This document shows, piece after piece, positions 1 to 9,006 of a DNA stretch of 64,000 nucleotides. Both the position numbers and the translations under genes were made by a program. The stretch comes from Chitinophaga nivalis (lineage in GTDB: Bacteria; Bacteroidota; Bacteroidia; Chitinophagales; Chitinophagaceae), in contig NZ_JAPDNR010000001.1 in NCBI RefSeq assembly GCF_025989125.1, positions 7,180,087 to 7,244,086 on the forward strand. The letters run 5' to 3'. The notes under the pieces are model-generated. The model saw only the letters and a program-made list of their open reading frames with translations, did not search any database and was not told the DNA's origin. Each line of letters starts with the position of its first letter. Position 1 is the first letter of the stretch.

Positions 1-2
1 GG

Positions 3-3000
3 CCTGCCCAGCGTAACCAATTTTATAGGACGGTGGACGGAGCGGCCACCTGGACAGAGGTAGTAAATAACGGTGAACCGCTGGATTCAATAGTGGAAAC
101 GGTCATGATAAATGATCAGCAGGGGTATGGGCGTGGCTATGGAAATAAGTTGTATAAAACAATGGATGGAGGGGCCACCTGGCTGCGCATAATCAGAAAA
201 ATGGCCGGGCCTGAGCCGATTAACAGCAGCTTTGTACGTTGGAAATTTACCGGAACCAATTATTGCTGGATTGCCCGCCATCAGGTACTGGAAGGCACCA
301 CGAATGGAGGTGGTTTGGGGCTTAGAGAGTGCAGTATCAGTAGTTTTTCTCCCGCAGCTGCCAGGAAGGGGGCATCCTTTATCGTCAGCGGAGATAATTT
401 TAGTATGATCGATTCCGTTACGCTTGGTGGTGTAAAAGCTGCCGCCTGGCAGGTACTCGATAAAACAAAACTACGCGTAACGGTGGGTGAAGGTGCCTCC
501 GGCGACGTCATCATATACACGCCTGTAAATACTGTTACGCTGGGAGGATTCAGAGCTTATCCGGCTGTATCTGATATCTACCCTAAAACCGGTACTACCA
601 ATACCCGGGTAACGATAGCTGGAACGAATGTCAATAGTATCACTCAGATAAAGGTAGGTAATGTATTAGCGAGAGGAATCACAAAGCTGGATAATAATAA
701 CCTGCAGTTCTCTGTACCCTACACCACCAATGGAACGATACAAATCATCAGCCCCGACACAGTAATTACCCTGCATAATTTTACGTACAGGTGCCGGCCA
801 ACTATCAATAGTGTGACTCCACTGGAAGGTCCCGCAGGTTCCATTGTGACTATTACCGGTACTGGTTTCAGTCGTACCTCCGATAGTAATAAGGTATGTT
901 TTGGAACACTGCGTGCAAACATTGTATCTTCCAGTACTACCGAAATAAAGGTAAAAGTGCCGGCGGGAGCGGCTTATGCTCCGATAAGCGTAGCCAATGG
1001 ATTCCTGACAGGATCCTCCGCTGCTGCATTTAGTGTTACATTTCCCAACGGCGGAAAGCTTAATCCGAACACTTTCGCTGCTCCCAGAGATCTGAATCCC
1101 GGGAATGCACTGACCCGGCCGGGAAAAGCAGTAACAGCAGATTTTGATGGAGATGGAAAACCGGACCTGATCGTTGCGGACCGAACGTCGAATGCCGTAG
1201 TCATCTCCGGAAATAACAGTAATGGTGCCGATATCAGCTTTCAGGATCAGCTCACCCTCCATGTTGGCCCTGCCGGAGCCAACGGCCTTTATAAGGTTAT
1301 TCCAGCGGATATTAACAGCGATGGAAAAATAGATTTCAGCATTGCAAATCTCAACAACAAAAGCACCTATATCTATCTGAATAAATCTACTCCTGGTAAT
1401 TTTTCCTTTGAGGCAGTGCCACCAATTGCTGGCGTAGTATTGGATGTCGCAGATATCAACCAGGATGGCAGATTGGATTTACTGCAATCCGTTAATGGTA
1501 CCGGCGTCATCAGATCCAATAAAAGTGAAGCAGATACATTCGCCTTTGAAGAAAACACCCACTTAGTCGATAAGTATTTTAGTACAGCAACACCTAATGC
1601 CATCACCATTCCATTATCTGGCAGGGCAGTACCTACTGTCATCTTCTATGACGCTAATACCGGAGAGGCTAATATGTATAGAAACAATAGTCTGCCTGAT
1701 AGCCTTGGCTTCCAGTTCATTTACTTCTCCGGTAATAATATTACCGGAGATCCAATAGCAGGAGATGGTAATAAAGATGGGTTTTTCGATCTGGGTGTCC
1801 ACTCCAAATATAGTGTAAACGTATCTTATTCAACAGGTAGGTTCGGTCAACCGGCGGAGTTGAACTGGCTTTTTGGTACAAGCATAAATGATGCATACCA
1901 GGTATCGCTGCAGGATATGGACGGTGATGGAAAAGCGGACATCATTCATGGCCGGAAGGGCACCAACAAAATTTACCTCTATCACAATACATTTGAGGAA
2001 GGTACTACCACTCCCGCCTTCTCAGACGCAACTGCACTGGATATTAATTCATCAGGGCCGTATTTCACATTGGCAGACCTGAATGGTGATGGCCGAAAAG
2101 ACATGATCATACTCGATACAGTCAGGAATACACTGATATTATATCAGAACAATGCCAGCAGAAGACCCTACATCATTGACTTTTCTCCAACAGTTGGAAA
2201 AACCGGAGATACGATACGTATGCGTGGAGTCAACTTTGGCGGGACTACCCGGGTTATGCTGGGTAACCGGCAGGCACCATATTTTAAAGTTGAAAATGAT
2301 GGTGCTATCCGCTTTAGTATTGGCGATGAATTTAACGGTGAAATAAGCGTAACCAATCCATCCGGCAGCGACACGATCCGTAATTTTGAATTTGCCAGGG
2401 TGCCGCGGATCTCCAGTCTTTCTCCCTCCTCCGGACCGGTAGGCACGGAAGTAACTATCAAAGGTAGTAACTTCAGCCCTATTGCCACAGAGAATAACGT
2501 CAACTTTGGTGGTGTGGCAGCAACAGTTATCAGCGCAACCGACTCCAGTATAAAGGTAAAGGTACCAGCTTACACCAGTACTGCTTCTATCATCGTTACG
2601 ACAAATGGAAGAATGGGGGAATATACCGACTTATTCAAAGTAACTTTTTCAGGACCCCGGAATGGATTCTCAATAGCTACTTTTGATCTGAATCTTCGAT
2701 TGAATGGTCGGGGCAATGGTACATTAATGGATATGGATAACGATGGGAAACAAGACATCATCACGCATGATAACGATAATCTTATCCTTCATCATAACAA
2801 CAGTACCCCGGGAAAAATGCTTTTCGATGCACCGTTTTTCATTTCAATAAGAGGAGATGGTAGTCTGAATCCTGTACGCGATACATTTGTGCCGGGCATT
2901 ACCTTTAACCCTCCCCTGCCTTTATCCAATCCAGCTGTAATGGACCTGAATAACGACGGGAAAGCTGATATCGTGATCTTTAATCCGGACGATAATATGC

Positions 3001-5426
3001 TGTATGTGTACCTGAACAACAGTACCCATCATAATTTCAGTTTTAAAACGCCTTACAAAGTGTCCTCTCCGGAAGCCTACTCTTTATCTATACACGACTT
3101 TGACGGAGATGGAAAACCTGATATTATCCATGCGTTAAATACGGGCTTCAGGGTATTCAGAAATATATCCAAAGATTCCTTTTCTTTGGCTCCCGGACAA
3201 GCGATGGTAAGCTTTCGTGATGCCAACAGTAAAAACCTCGCTTGGGGTGATATTAATCTCGACGGAAAGCTGGATGCGATGGATGGGGAAATTGCTTACT
3301 ATAACAGGAGTGTCCCTGGGAAGCTGGAAATCTGGGGGCCCGGTATAACTGGTTTTAAGCGTGCAGTAACGGCACTGTACGACCTGAATAATGACGGCGC
3401 GCCGGATCGTGTGGTGGTAGAAGGAGATAATGGAGGCAGGATATATGAGGAACTAAGTCTTTATAAGAATGACATACCGGCTGGCATAAATGATGACCAC
3501 ACAACTATCTTTACCTATCAAAATGGTACGCCTGTCTATCACTGGGCTAACCAGCTGGCAGCCGGTGATTTCGACGGCAATGGCATGACGGATTTTATAT
3601 TAAATCATACTTACTATGATGGCTATAATGAGTTACTGGAAAATGCCAGCACTGCAGACACTTTAAAGCTACTGAAACCCGTGCCGGTAAAAGTAGGCCC
3701 GGATGGTGCTGGTTCGGCTGCAGTGGGGGATCTGGATGGTGATTCCAAACCCGATCTCGTAATTTTTGGGAATAGCGATTGTGGTTCCTGGGTATGCAGA
3801 AACAGATATGATGAAGTGATAAACATAAAAGTATGTAGCAACTCAGACACCAGCATCACCAGTCTGGCAACTGGTAGTAATTACCAATGGCAGATACGCA
3901 AAACAACCGGCGATTTTATAAATCTGGTGGCTGATACCGTTTATGCAGATGTGCTTAAGCAAAAACTTATCATCAAAAAAACACCGGAAAATTTAACCGG
4001 CTATACTTATCGTTGCCTCGTGGATGGGAAAACCCAGGAAATGTTTGGATTGGAAGTAACGCCTAATACACATCCATCATTGTCCCTACAGAATATTATG
4101 GGTGAAAGTTTTTGTCCGGGGCAAGCCATTACATTGAATGCCACCGCAACAAATGCAGGCACCACTCCTGTTTTCCAATGGTTTATAGATGACAGTATTC
4201 GCTTTGATTCCACCGGGCCATTGTTCCGTTGTGATACCTTCACCCGCGCGCACAGCGTACATGTAAGACTGATCAGTAAGGGTGTTTGTCCTGATAAAGC
4301 ATTTCTGGAAAGTCAGAAAGAAAAATTTTCACCTCATAGTAATGCTTTTATGAAAGCGACTTTAGAGGCAAATTCAACAGTTGTCTGTAAAAGCAATGAT
4401 ACCGACCGTTTTGTCTTTGATGCCAGTATAAATATTATGGGTGCCGGAGATGGGCCGGTATATAAATGGTATTATAACGGTTCCTTCTTGCCCGGTGAAG
4501 TAACAAGTACACTCACTAAAACAGGCGTGCAGCAAGGTGACAGTATCCATTTTATCGTAACACCAACCAGTGGGGTCTGTATCGCTGGTAAAGAATTCAG
4601 GAGTAATACCGTGAAAATAACTCCTGGCAGTCAGCTGGCTGCCAACGCTAAACTGAGTTATTCTCCGCCATTAATATCCTGCATCGCTACGTTAAAGCCG
4701 GTTTTATTTACTTCTAAGACGGTAGAGAAAGGCAGCACTGTATCTTTCTATTCAAGTAATGGTCAGGGAGCATTCTGGCTAATGATATCAAAGCCATTTT
4801 ATGCAGACAGCCTGCTTTTTTATCCTGGTGTTCCGGAAAAAGATGTTACCCTACAGTATTTCTGTAAAGTAACTCCGCCAACAGGCAGCTGTCAGCAACC
4901 ATTTATAACGGATACGCTGAACATCACCCACCTTAAACCAGTTAAGCTGGAGGTGAAGACAGATGGAGATGACCTGGTGGCATTGAATGCCTGGCCAGGA
5001 TCAACGTACCTGTGGAAAGATGCCACAATAGACACTACCAGTAATCCTGCTATAAATACGGGATTACTGAACCGATTTACGCCTTCAACGAGTGGCATTT
5101 ATTATGTAATTGCGGTAAATGGAGCGTGTGCGACCCAATCGGATTATACGACCTTCGTTAAACCAGCACCCCGTGTAGAAATCCCCATACTCAAACCCAA
5201 TCCGGTACAAAATAGTCTTGTAATAGGAAATATTAGTCCGGCGGATAACTGGGCTACACTGGAGATATTGGATAGCTATGGTAATGTGCAAATGCCGGCA
5301 GTAACTGTATCGGGTATGACCAGCGTGACGATTGATGTATCCAAACTAAATGACGGTATGTATTATGCTGTATTGAAAAATAGTAGCGGCAAAAATCAAA
5401 CAATCAGGTTTATTAAAATGAAATAA
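3..5426 (+). CDS. Giant secreted BNR/IPT/FG-GAP repeat protein with T9SS sorting tail (5' end outside window)
   Basis: The reading frame is open to the left edge, so the N-terminus and signal peptide are missing; the GTG at 33 is only an internal codon. Residues below are numbered from that codon. Two BNR/Ycf48-like motifs (DGAATW near residue 2, DGGATW near 46) start the visible part. Three IPT/TIG beta-sandwich domains follow (about 98-340; phrases such as INSVTPLEGPAGSIVTITG), then an FG-GAP/VCBS block (about 360-710) with many DxDGDGKxD calcium-loop motifs, two more IPT domains (about 711-870) and a second FG-GAP block (about 880-1255). Ig-like regions with scattered cysteines lead to a C-terminal type A T9SS tail (about 1716-1797, starting PNPVQNSLVI). 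It is likely a cell-surface or secreted adhesin-like protein; the ligand is unknown. Confidence 0.9.
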   Translation, partial: PAQRNQFYRTVDGAATWTEVVNNGEPLDSIVETVMINDQQGYGRGYGNKLYKTMDGGATWLRIIRKMAGPEPINSSFVRWKFTGTNYCWIARHQVLEGTTNGGGLGLRECSISSFSPAAARKGASFIVSGDNFSMIDSVTLGGVKAAAWQVLDKTKLRVTVGEGASGDVIIYTPVNTVTLGGFRAYPAVSDIYPKTGTTNTRVTIAGTNVNSITQIKVGNVLARGITKLDNNNLQFSVPYTTNGTIQIISPDTVITLHNFTYRCRPTINSVTPLEGPAGSIVTITGTGFSRTSDSNKVCFGTLRANIVSSSTTEIKVKVPAGAAYAPISVANGFLTGSSAAAFSVTFPNGGKLNPNTFAAPRDLNPGNALTRPGKAVTADFDGDGKPDLIVADRTSNAVVISGNNSNGADISFQDQLTLHVGPAGANGLYKVIPADINSDGKIDFSIANLNNKSTYIYLNKSTPGNFSFEAVPPIAGVVLDVADINQDGRLDLLQSVNGTGVIRSNKSEADTFAFEENTHLVDKYFSTATPNAITIPLSGRAVPTVIFYDANTGEANMYRNNSLPDSLGFQFIYFSGNNITGDPIAGDGNKDGFFDLGVHSKYSVNVSYSTGRFGQPAELNWLFGTSINDAYQVSLQDMDGDGKADIIHGRKGTNKIYLYHNTFEEGTTTPAFSDATALDINSSGPYFTLADLNGDGRKDMIILDTVRNTLILYQNNASRRPYIIDFSPTVGKTGDTIRMRGVNFGGTTRVMLGNRQAPYFKVENDGAIRFSIGDEFNGEISVTNPSGSDTIRNFEFARVPRISSLSPSSGPVGTEVTIKGSNFSPIATENNVNFGGVAATVISATDSSIKVKVPAYTSTASIIVTTNGRMGEYTDLFKVTFSGPRNGFSIATFDLNLRLNGRGNGTLMDMDNDGKQDIITHDNDNLILHHNNSTPGKMLFDAPFFISIRGDGSLNPVRDTFVPGITFNPPLPLSNPAVMDLNNDGKADIVIFNPDDNMLYVYLNNSTHHNFSFKTPYKVSSPEAYSLSIHDFDGDGKPDIIHALNTGFRVFRNISKDSFSLAPGQAMVSFRDANSKNLAWGDINLDGKLDAMDGEIAYYNRSVPGKLEIWGPGITGFKRAVTALYDLNNDGAPDRVVVEGDNGGRIYEELSLYKNDIPAGINDDHTTIFTYQNGTPVYHWANQLAAGDFDGNGMTDFILNHTYYDGYNELLENASTADTLKLLKPVPVKVGPDGAGSAAVGDLDGDSKPDLVIFGNSDCGSWVCRNRYDEVINIKVCSNSDTSITSLATGSNYQWQIRKTTGDFINLVADTVYADVLKQKLIIKKTPENLTGYTYRCLVDGKTQEMFGLEVTPNTHPSLSLQNIMGESFCPGQAITLNATATNAGTTPVFQWFIDDSIRFDSTGPLFRCDTFTRAHSVHVRLISKGVCPDKAFLESQKEKFSPHSNAFMKATLEANSTVVCKSNDTDRFVFDASINIMGAGDGPVYKWYYNGSFLPGEVTSTLTKTGVQQGDSIHFIVTPTSGVCIAGKEFRSNTVKITPGSQLAANAKLSYSPPLISCIATLKPVLFTSKTVEKGSTVSFYSSNGQGAFWLMISKPFYADSLLFYPGVPEKDVTLQYFCKVTPPTGSCQQPFITDTLNITHLKPVKLEVKTDGDDLVALNAWPGSTYLWKDATIDTTSNPAINTGLLNRFTPSTSGIYYVIAVNGACATQSDYTTFVKPAPRVEIPILKPNPVQNSLVIGNISPADNWATLEILDSYGNVQMPAVTVSGMTSVTIDVSKLNDGMYYAVLKNSSGKNQTIRFIKMK

Positions 5427-5502
5427 TCAGTTACCAAAAGGGTATTTCATTGAAGATAACTTCAACAATTAAATTGCCCTCCAAAGTATTATATCAGTTC
5501 AT

Positions 5503-5558
5503 TGTTCACTATAACAAAAACGGCGTTCATATGAACGCCGTTTTTGTTATAGTGAACA
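5503..5558. terminator. Perfect 56-bp palindrome, bidirectional terminator
   Basis: Two 28-bp arms meet with no loop bases at 5530/5531 (centre GTTCATATGAAC). Each arm carries a GC-rich CGGCGTTC core flanked by an A or T run (AAAAACGGCG / CGCCGTTTTT). It lies between two converging genes, so it should stop transcription in both directions. Confidence 0.85.
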
Positions 5559-5667
5559 TATCAGCTCCCCAGAATTTCGGCCATCATGTTCAGAGATCAC
5601 TAAATCTACATGATCCGGCACTCAATCAGCAGGAGTTAACAAACCACTGATATTATTCAACATCGGT

Positions 5668-6102
5668 TCACCCGGCACGATTAACCGGCCAGTCCTGCTG
5701 CATTTCCGCAATATAATTATGTACGCTTTTCTCCCCCAATGTATCCTTTCCAATCAATCTCTTTCTGTGTGCCAGCCCCCATGTCAGGAGCTCGAAAACG
5801 GCTTTATCCAACGTTCTGCCGTATTCTGTTAAGGTATATTCCACAGTAACAGGACGCGTGTTCAATACCGTTCGGGTTACCAGTTGATTGGATGCCATTT
5901 CGCGTAATTCTTTTGTCAGCGTCTTGGCGGATATGCCAGGGACATGCCTGACAATATCCAGGAAACAAAGGCTGCCATGCTGCATCAACACGCCTAAAAC
6001 CGGAATTTTCCATTTACCCGACAGCATAGCTACAGCATCCATAATGGCCAGCCGGTTATAGGAACATGCTGCCATCTCTACAATACGGTCTTTCTTCTTC
6101 AT
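5668..6102 (-). CDS. HxlR-family winged-helix regulator
   Basis: This 144-residue HxlR/MarR-like DNA-binding protein has the family core: SGKWKIPVLGVL (helix 1-2), the recognition region GISAKTLTKELREM and the wing VTVEYTLTEYGRTL. A cysteine at residue 13 sits where YodB, HypR and QorR carry their redox-sensing cysteine. The gene is divergent from a quinone-oxidoreductase-like gene, the same arrangement known for QorR/qor regulation. The 137-bp shared intergenic region holds two 16-bp dyads. I infer a repressor sensing quinones or electrophiles that controls itself and the neighbour. The ATG at 6102 is the natural start. Confidence 0.88.
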   Translation of the reverse strand: MKKKDRIVEMAACSYNRLAIMDAVAMLSGKWKIPVLGVLMQHGSLCFLDIVRHVPGISAKTLTKELREMASNQLVTRTVLNTRPVTVEYTLTEYGRTLDKAVFELLTWGLAHRKRLIGKDTLGEKSVHNYIAEMQQDWPVNRAG

Positions 6103-6145
6103 AACACCTGTTAATATGTTGGAAAGTTACTCATTATTCTGATCG

Positions 6146-6179
6146 GTTGCCACCAGGTAATCAGTTGCCTGCAGGTAAC
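6146..6179. promoter_or_regulatory. Paired dyad operator for the HxlR regulator
   Basis: Two copies of an imperfect palindrome, GTTGCCACCAGGTAAT (6146-6161) and GTTGCCTGCAGGTAAC (6164-6179), match at 13 of 16 positions and start 18 bp apart. They lie between the divergent HxlR and oxidoreductase genes. A related pair precedes the other HxlR gene at 14717. Regulator binding is inferred. Confidence 0.6.
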
Positions 6180-6238
6180 CAATGCCTTACTGCGGCATCT
6201 GCCGAAATACCTTTGGGTTTCTTTTAAAATCCAATAAT

Positions 6239-7162
6239 ATGTCAGTTAAAGTAATAAATATGCAAGCTTTTGGAGGACCGGAAGAGTTGCGTGTAACAAC
6301 CATTGAGCCCATTACAGCAGGTGCAGGACAGGTACTTATAGCAGTAGAGGCCTGTGGTGTTGGATTAGTAGATGTATTGCTCAGAAAGGGATTAGACCCC
6401 AGCCGCTCCCCTATAGGATTCGTGCCAGGGCTGGAGGTGGCCGGGAGGGTTATAGACGGGTCTCCGGAATGGATCGGGAAACGGGTATTTGCCAAAGTCG
6501 CGGAGGGAGGTTATGCTACGCAGCTTGTTGCCGATGTTACCAACATAGCCGAAATCCCTGATGCCTTATCTTCAACGGCTGCCGTTGCATTGGGCATTAA
6601 TGCACTGGTAGCACATTTCTCTTTATTACAAGGGCGCTGCGGAAAATCGGAGCAGGTATTGGTGAGAGGCGCCGGTGGCGGAATAGGTACCATGACGGTG
6701 CAGTTGGCAAAGCTGAACGGTGCGCAGGTAACGGCATCCACCACCTCGCCTGAAAAGCGTTCCATGCTATCAGCATTAGGTATACAGCAATTTGACAATG
6801 GGCAGCAGGAATATGATGTGATCATGGATACTGTTGCAGGAAATAACCTGGCCTCTTTCTTTAGCCGGTTGAAATCAGGCGGCCGTTACGTACTGAATGG
6901 CATAGCCGACGGCTTTCCTCCCCCCGATTTTGCCATGCCAATGGTGACATCGCTCCAAAAATCCCTTTCAATATCCTTCCTGAGTCTTAATGCTGTTGCT
7001 GATAACCAGTTGATGGATGCTATGACCAATATATTTACGCTGGCAGTACAGGGTAAGATCAGTGCCGTCATTGACACGGTTTACCCGCTGGATGAAGCGG
7101 TAAGCGCACATAAAAGATTGGAATCCGGTAAAGTGTTTGGAAAAATCGTACTACAGGTTTAA
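6239..7162 (+). CDS. Zinc-independent MDR-family quinone oxidoreductase-like protein
   Basis: This 307-residue medium-chain dehydrogenase/reductase is probably cytosolic and reduces quinones or activated alkenes with NAD(P)H. The N-terminal GroES-like part contains VEACGVGLVDVLLRKG and PGLEVAGRV; the Rossmann part has the nucleotide-binding loop GAGGGIGTMTVQLAK. The structural zinc cysteine cluster of alcohol dehydrogenases is absent, as expected for the QOR branch. I chose the ATG at 6239 (MSVKVINMQAFG) over an upstream in-frame ATG at 6182, because family alignments begin there and the longer form would run into the operator region. The gene is divergent from the HxlR regulator, which probably controls it. 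Confidence 0.87.
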   Translation: MSVKVINMQAFGGPEELRVTTIEPITAGAGQVLIAVEACGVGLVDVLLRKGLDPSRSPIGFVPGLEVAGRVIDGSPEWIGKRVFAKVAEGGYATQLVADVTNIAEIPDALSSTAAVALGINALVAHFSLLQGRCGKSEQVLVRGAGGGIGTMTVQLAKLNGAQVTASTTSPEKRSMLSALGIQQFDNGQQEYDVIMDTVAGNNLASFFSRLKSGGRYVLNGIADGFPPPDFAMPMVTSLQKSLSISFLSLNAVADNQLMDAMTNIFTLAVQGKISAVIDTVYPLDEAVSAHKRLESGKVFGKIVLQV

Positions 7163-7299
7163 CCGTTACTTTCACCGGACCTTCCGTAAAGCAACGCTAC
7201 ACATCACAAATGAAGAAAATAAAAAAAACGGCTGTTTTTATGGGTGATAATTACTAGTAGCTGGTATTAATAAGGAAATCACATTTAAAACAGCTCATT

Positions 7300-7380
7300 A
7301 TGTCAGCAAAAACAAAAATTACCCTTTGTATCGTTTCCCTGGTATTAACAGGCATTTGTATTTATCATTTCTTAGGTTAA
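7300..7380 (+). CDS. Tiny putative membrane peptide (26 residues)
   Basis: A 26-residue frame starts MSAKTKITLCIVSLVLTG and ends with a short HFLG tail: a basic start followed by a single hydrophobic segment. It ends 5 bp before the next small gene, which suggests joint translation. Nothing identifies its function, and the frame is short enough to arise by chance. Confidence 0.3.
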   Translation: MSAKTKITLCIVSLVLTGICIYHFLG

Positions 7381-7385
7381 AATAA

Positions 7386-7580
7386 ATGATGGAAATGAAA
7401 ACAGCCGTTAATGTACAGGGGATGAAGGAATTTGAAGGAGAAAGTTGCCCCATCATCCCCGCTCATCTGCCCTGGTATAAGAAAGTAGCCTTAACATTTT
7501 TTCGCTTTGGGGTATGTCCACTTTGTATTACGATGAGTGTGTCATATAGTATTGGCAAATTTCTCCGTAGCAAGAAATAA
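7386..7580 (+). CDS. Small hypothetical protein, 64 residues
   Basis: A 64-residue protein of unknown function. Its second half contains a Cys-Pro-x-Cys motif (GVCPLC) next to a hydrophobic stretch (ITMSVSYSIG) and ends in a basic RSKK tail, which suggests a small membrane-associated protein. An additional ATG follows directly at 7389. It sits 5 bp after a 26-residue frame and before the convergent VOC gene. I do not recognise a family. Confidence 0.5.
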   Translation: MMEMKTAVNVQGMKEFEGESCPIIPAHLPWYKKVALTFFRFGVCPLCITMSVSYSIGKFLRSKK

Positions 7581-7616
7581 TGATAACCGCTCCTTTCCGG
7601 GCACATGTTATTTGAA

Positions 7617-8039
7617 TCAGCGCTCTCCCTGGAGAGCGCCTTTATTATTTTCGTTGGGTTGTAATAAATCCCATAGATTGCCGTAAAGGTCTTCAAATAC
7701 GGCTACCAGTCCATATGCTTCTTCTTTAGGCTCCCGGATGAAGCGCACGTTTTCAGCCAGCATGTTGTTATAATCTCTCCGGCAATCATCGGTAAACAGA
7801 AACAGGAAAACCCTGCCGCCGGTTTGATTGCCGATAGCGGCAGTCTGCTGATCGTCGGCCGCTTTTGCCAACAGGATACTGCATTCATTTGCTCCCTGCG
7901 GCGCTACGATGACCCATCTTTTGTCTTCCGACAGGTGCGTATCTTCTATCAACCTGAATTTGAGTTTTTCCGTGTAGAACCGGATAGCTTCATCATAGTC
8001 TTTTACGACTAAAGCGATATGGGCGATGCGTTGCTTCAT
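7617..8039 (-). CDS. VOC/glyoxalase-bleomycin-resistance superfamily protein
   Basis: This 140-residue protein has the vicinal-oxygen-chelate fold: it opens with HIALVVKDYDEAIRFYTEKL and closes with GLVAVFEDLYGNLWDLLQP, the two beta-alpha-beta-beta-beta modules. The first metal ligand (His in RIAHIALVVKD) and a late Glu (VFEDLYGN) are in place. The reaction cannot be assigned; members include lyases, dioxygenases and drug-binding proteins. It is a lone gene read towards its left neighbour. Confidence 0.85.
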   Translation of the reverse strand: MKQRIAHIALVVKDYDEAIRFYTEKLKFRLIEDTHLSEDKRWVIVAPQGANECSILLAKAADDQQTAAIGNQTGGRVFLFLFTDDCRRDYNNMLAENVRFIREPKEEAYGLVAVFEDLYGNLWDLLQPNENNKGALQGER

Positions 8040-8324
8040 AAGGTTTTTTCTATCGGGGTAAATATAGGGCTATTTGTTTTATTAAATCAGTAGTCTGACT
8101 TTAGACAGGACGGCTCCACATAATATCCCCACTCAAATTCATGACCCCAGAAGTAAATGCTGACATCCCCCAACTTATCCTGCTACAATTAAATAGTTAT
8201 TGCCATCATAGGGAATCTATTTTTTTAAAAATAATCTTAAATTAATACTTTCATTGAAAGGTAAAACACGCTACCGGAAAAGAAAAATAACATCACCTCA
8301 ACAGATTTATATAAAGCAATAGAT

Positions 8325-8678
8325 ATGACCAATCCATATTACAATGGTATTGTTACCTACCATTTTTCAGTTGTAATAAAGTCTACTGACCATGAAACCT
8401 GTTTGTCATTATCCAAGAGAGTTAAAGACTATCTTTCTGCGTGGCATTTTGGTTGCAGCTATCCCCATGAAAATAAATCAGCAAGAAAGGGAGATGTGCT
8501 AAACAGAGAGCTTCAGGCAAAATTTGAAGACTACCCATCCAATGTCATCGCCTTTAGAGAAGGGCTTCGTTGTATTTGTTATCATTACGATTTATATACT
8601 AAAGATACAACCGTAACAATCATTGACCATGGCACATCCCCGAAGGATAGCCGATTAAATATTCTTACATCAGCGTAG
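8325..8678 (+). CDS. Hypothetical protein, 117 residues
   Basis: A 117-residue protein of no family I recognise, with no signal peptide or membrane segment. It has alternating beta-like stretches (GIVTYHFSVVIKS, TTVTIIDHG) around a charged middle. The 285 bp upstream are AT-rich with no other gene, and a good hairpin terminator follows the stop, which supports it as a real single-gene unit. Base composition is more AT-rich than the flanking genes. Confidence 0.6.
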   Translation: MTNPYYNGIVTYHFSVVIKSTDHETCLSLSKRVKDYLSAWHFGCSYPHENKSARKGDVLNRELQAKFEDYPSNVIAFREGLRCICYHYDLYTKDTTVTIIDHGTSPKDSRLNILTSA

Positions 8679-8701
8679 CTATTACGCCAGCTGATCGTGC
8701 G

Positions 8702-8735
8702 GGCCAAATGAGATCTATACTCGTTTGGCCTATTT
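8702..8735 (+). terminator. Rho-independent terminator
   Basis: An 11-bp stem (GGCCAAATGAG / CTCGTTTGGCC, one G-T pair) with a 7-base loop is followed by TATTTTAATT, 24 bp after the stop of the 117-residue gene. The remainder of the gap up to 9006 is AT-rich and shows no convincing gene. Confidence 0.7.
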
Positions 8736-9006
8736 TAATTCTGGCCAGCGGCCTTCCATCATATATATGACACGTATCACTTTATTGACCCAAATAACAC
8801 GAAATAAAACCCCGAAATTATTTACCAGCAGGTATTTATACTTTCTACCCCAACCAATAAAAAGAAGCACCCCTGCCACAAATATCAAGCTAAAAAAAAT
8901 ATTTCACCAGACAAGAAAAAATATATTAGTTTGCATTCCTTACATAACCAGTCACACAACACACCTCAAATAACCAATTCATTCTTCACCCTCAAACCAT
9001 TGCTCT

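Noticed and set aside
5450..5650. 66-residue frame crossing the palindrome
   Set aside because: It runs straight through the 56-bp terminator and has no family character.
8725..8973. 82-residue frame after the 117-residue gene
   Set aside because: It begins inside the terminator region, is very AT-rich and looks like non-coding sequence.
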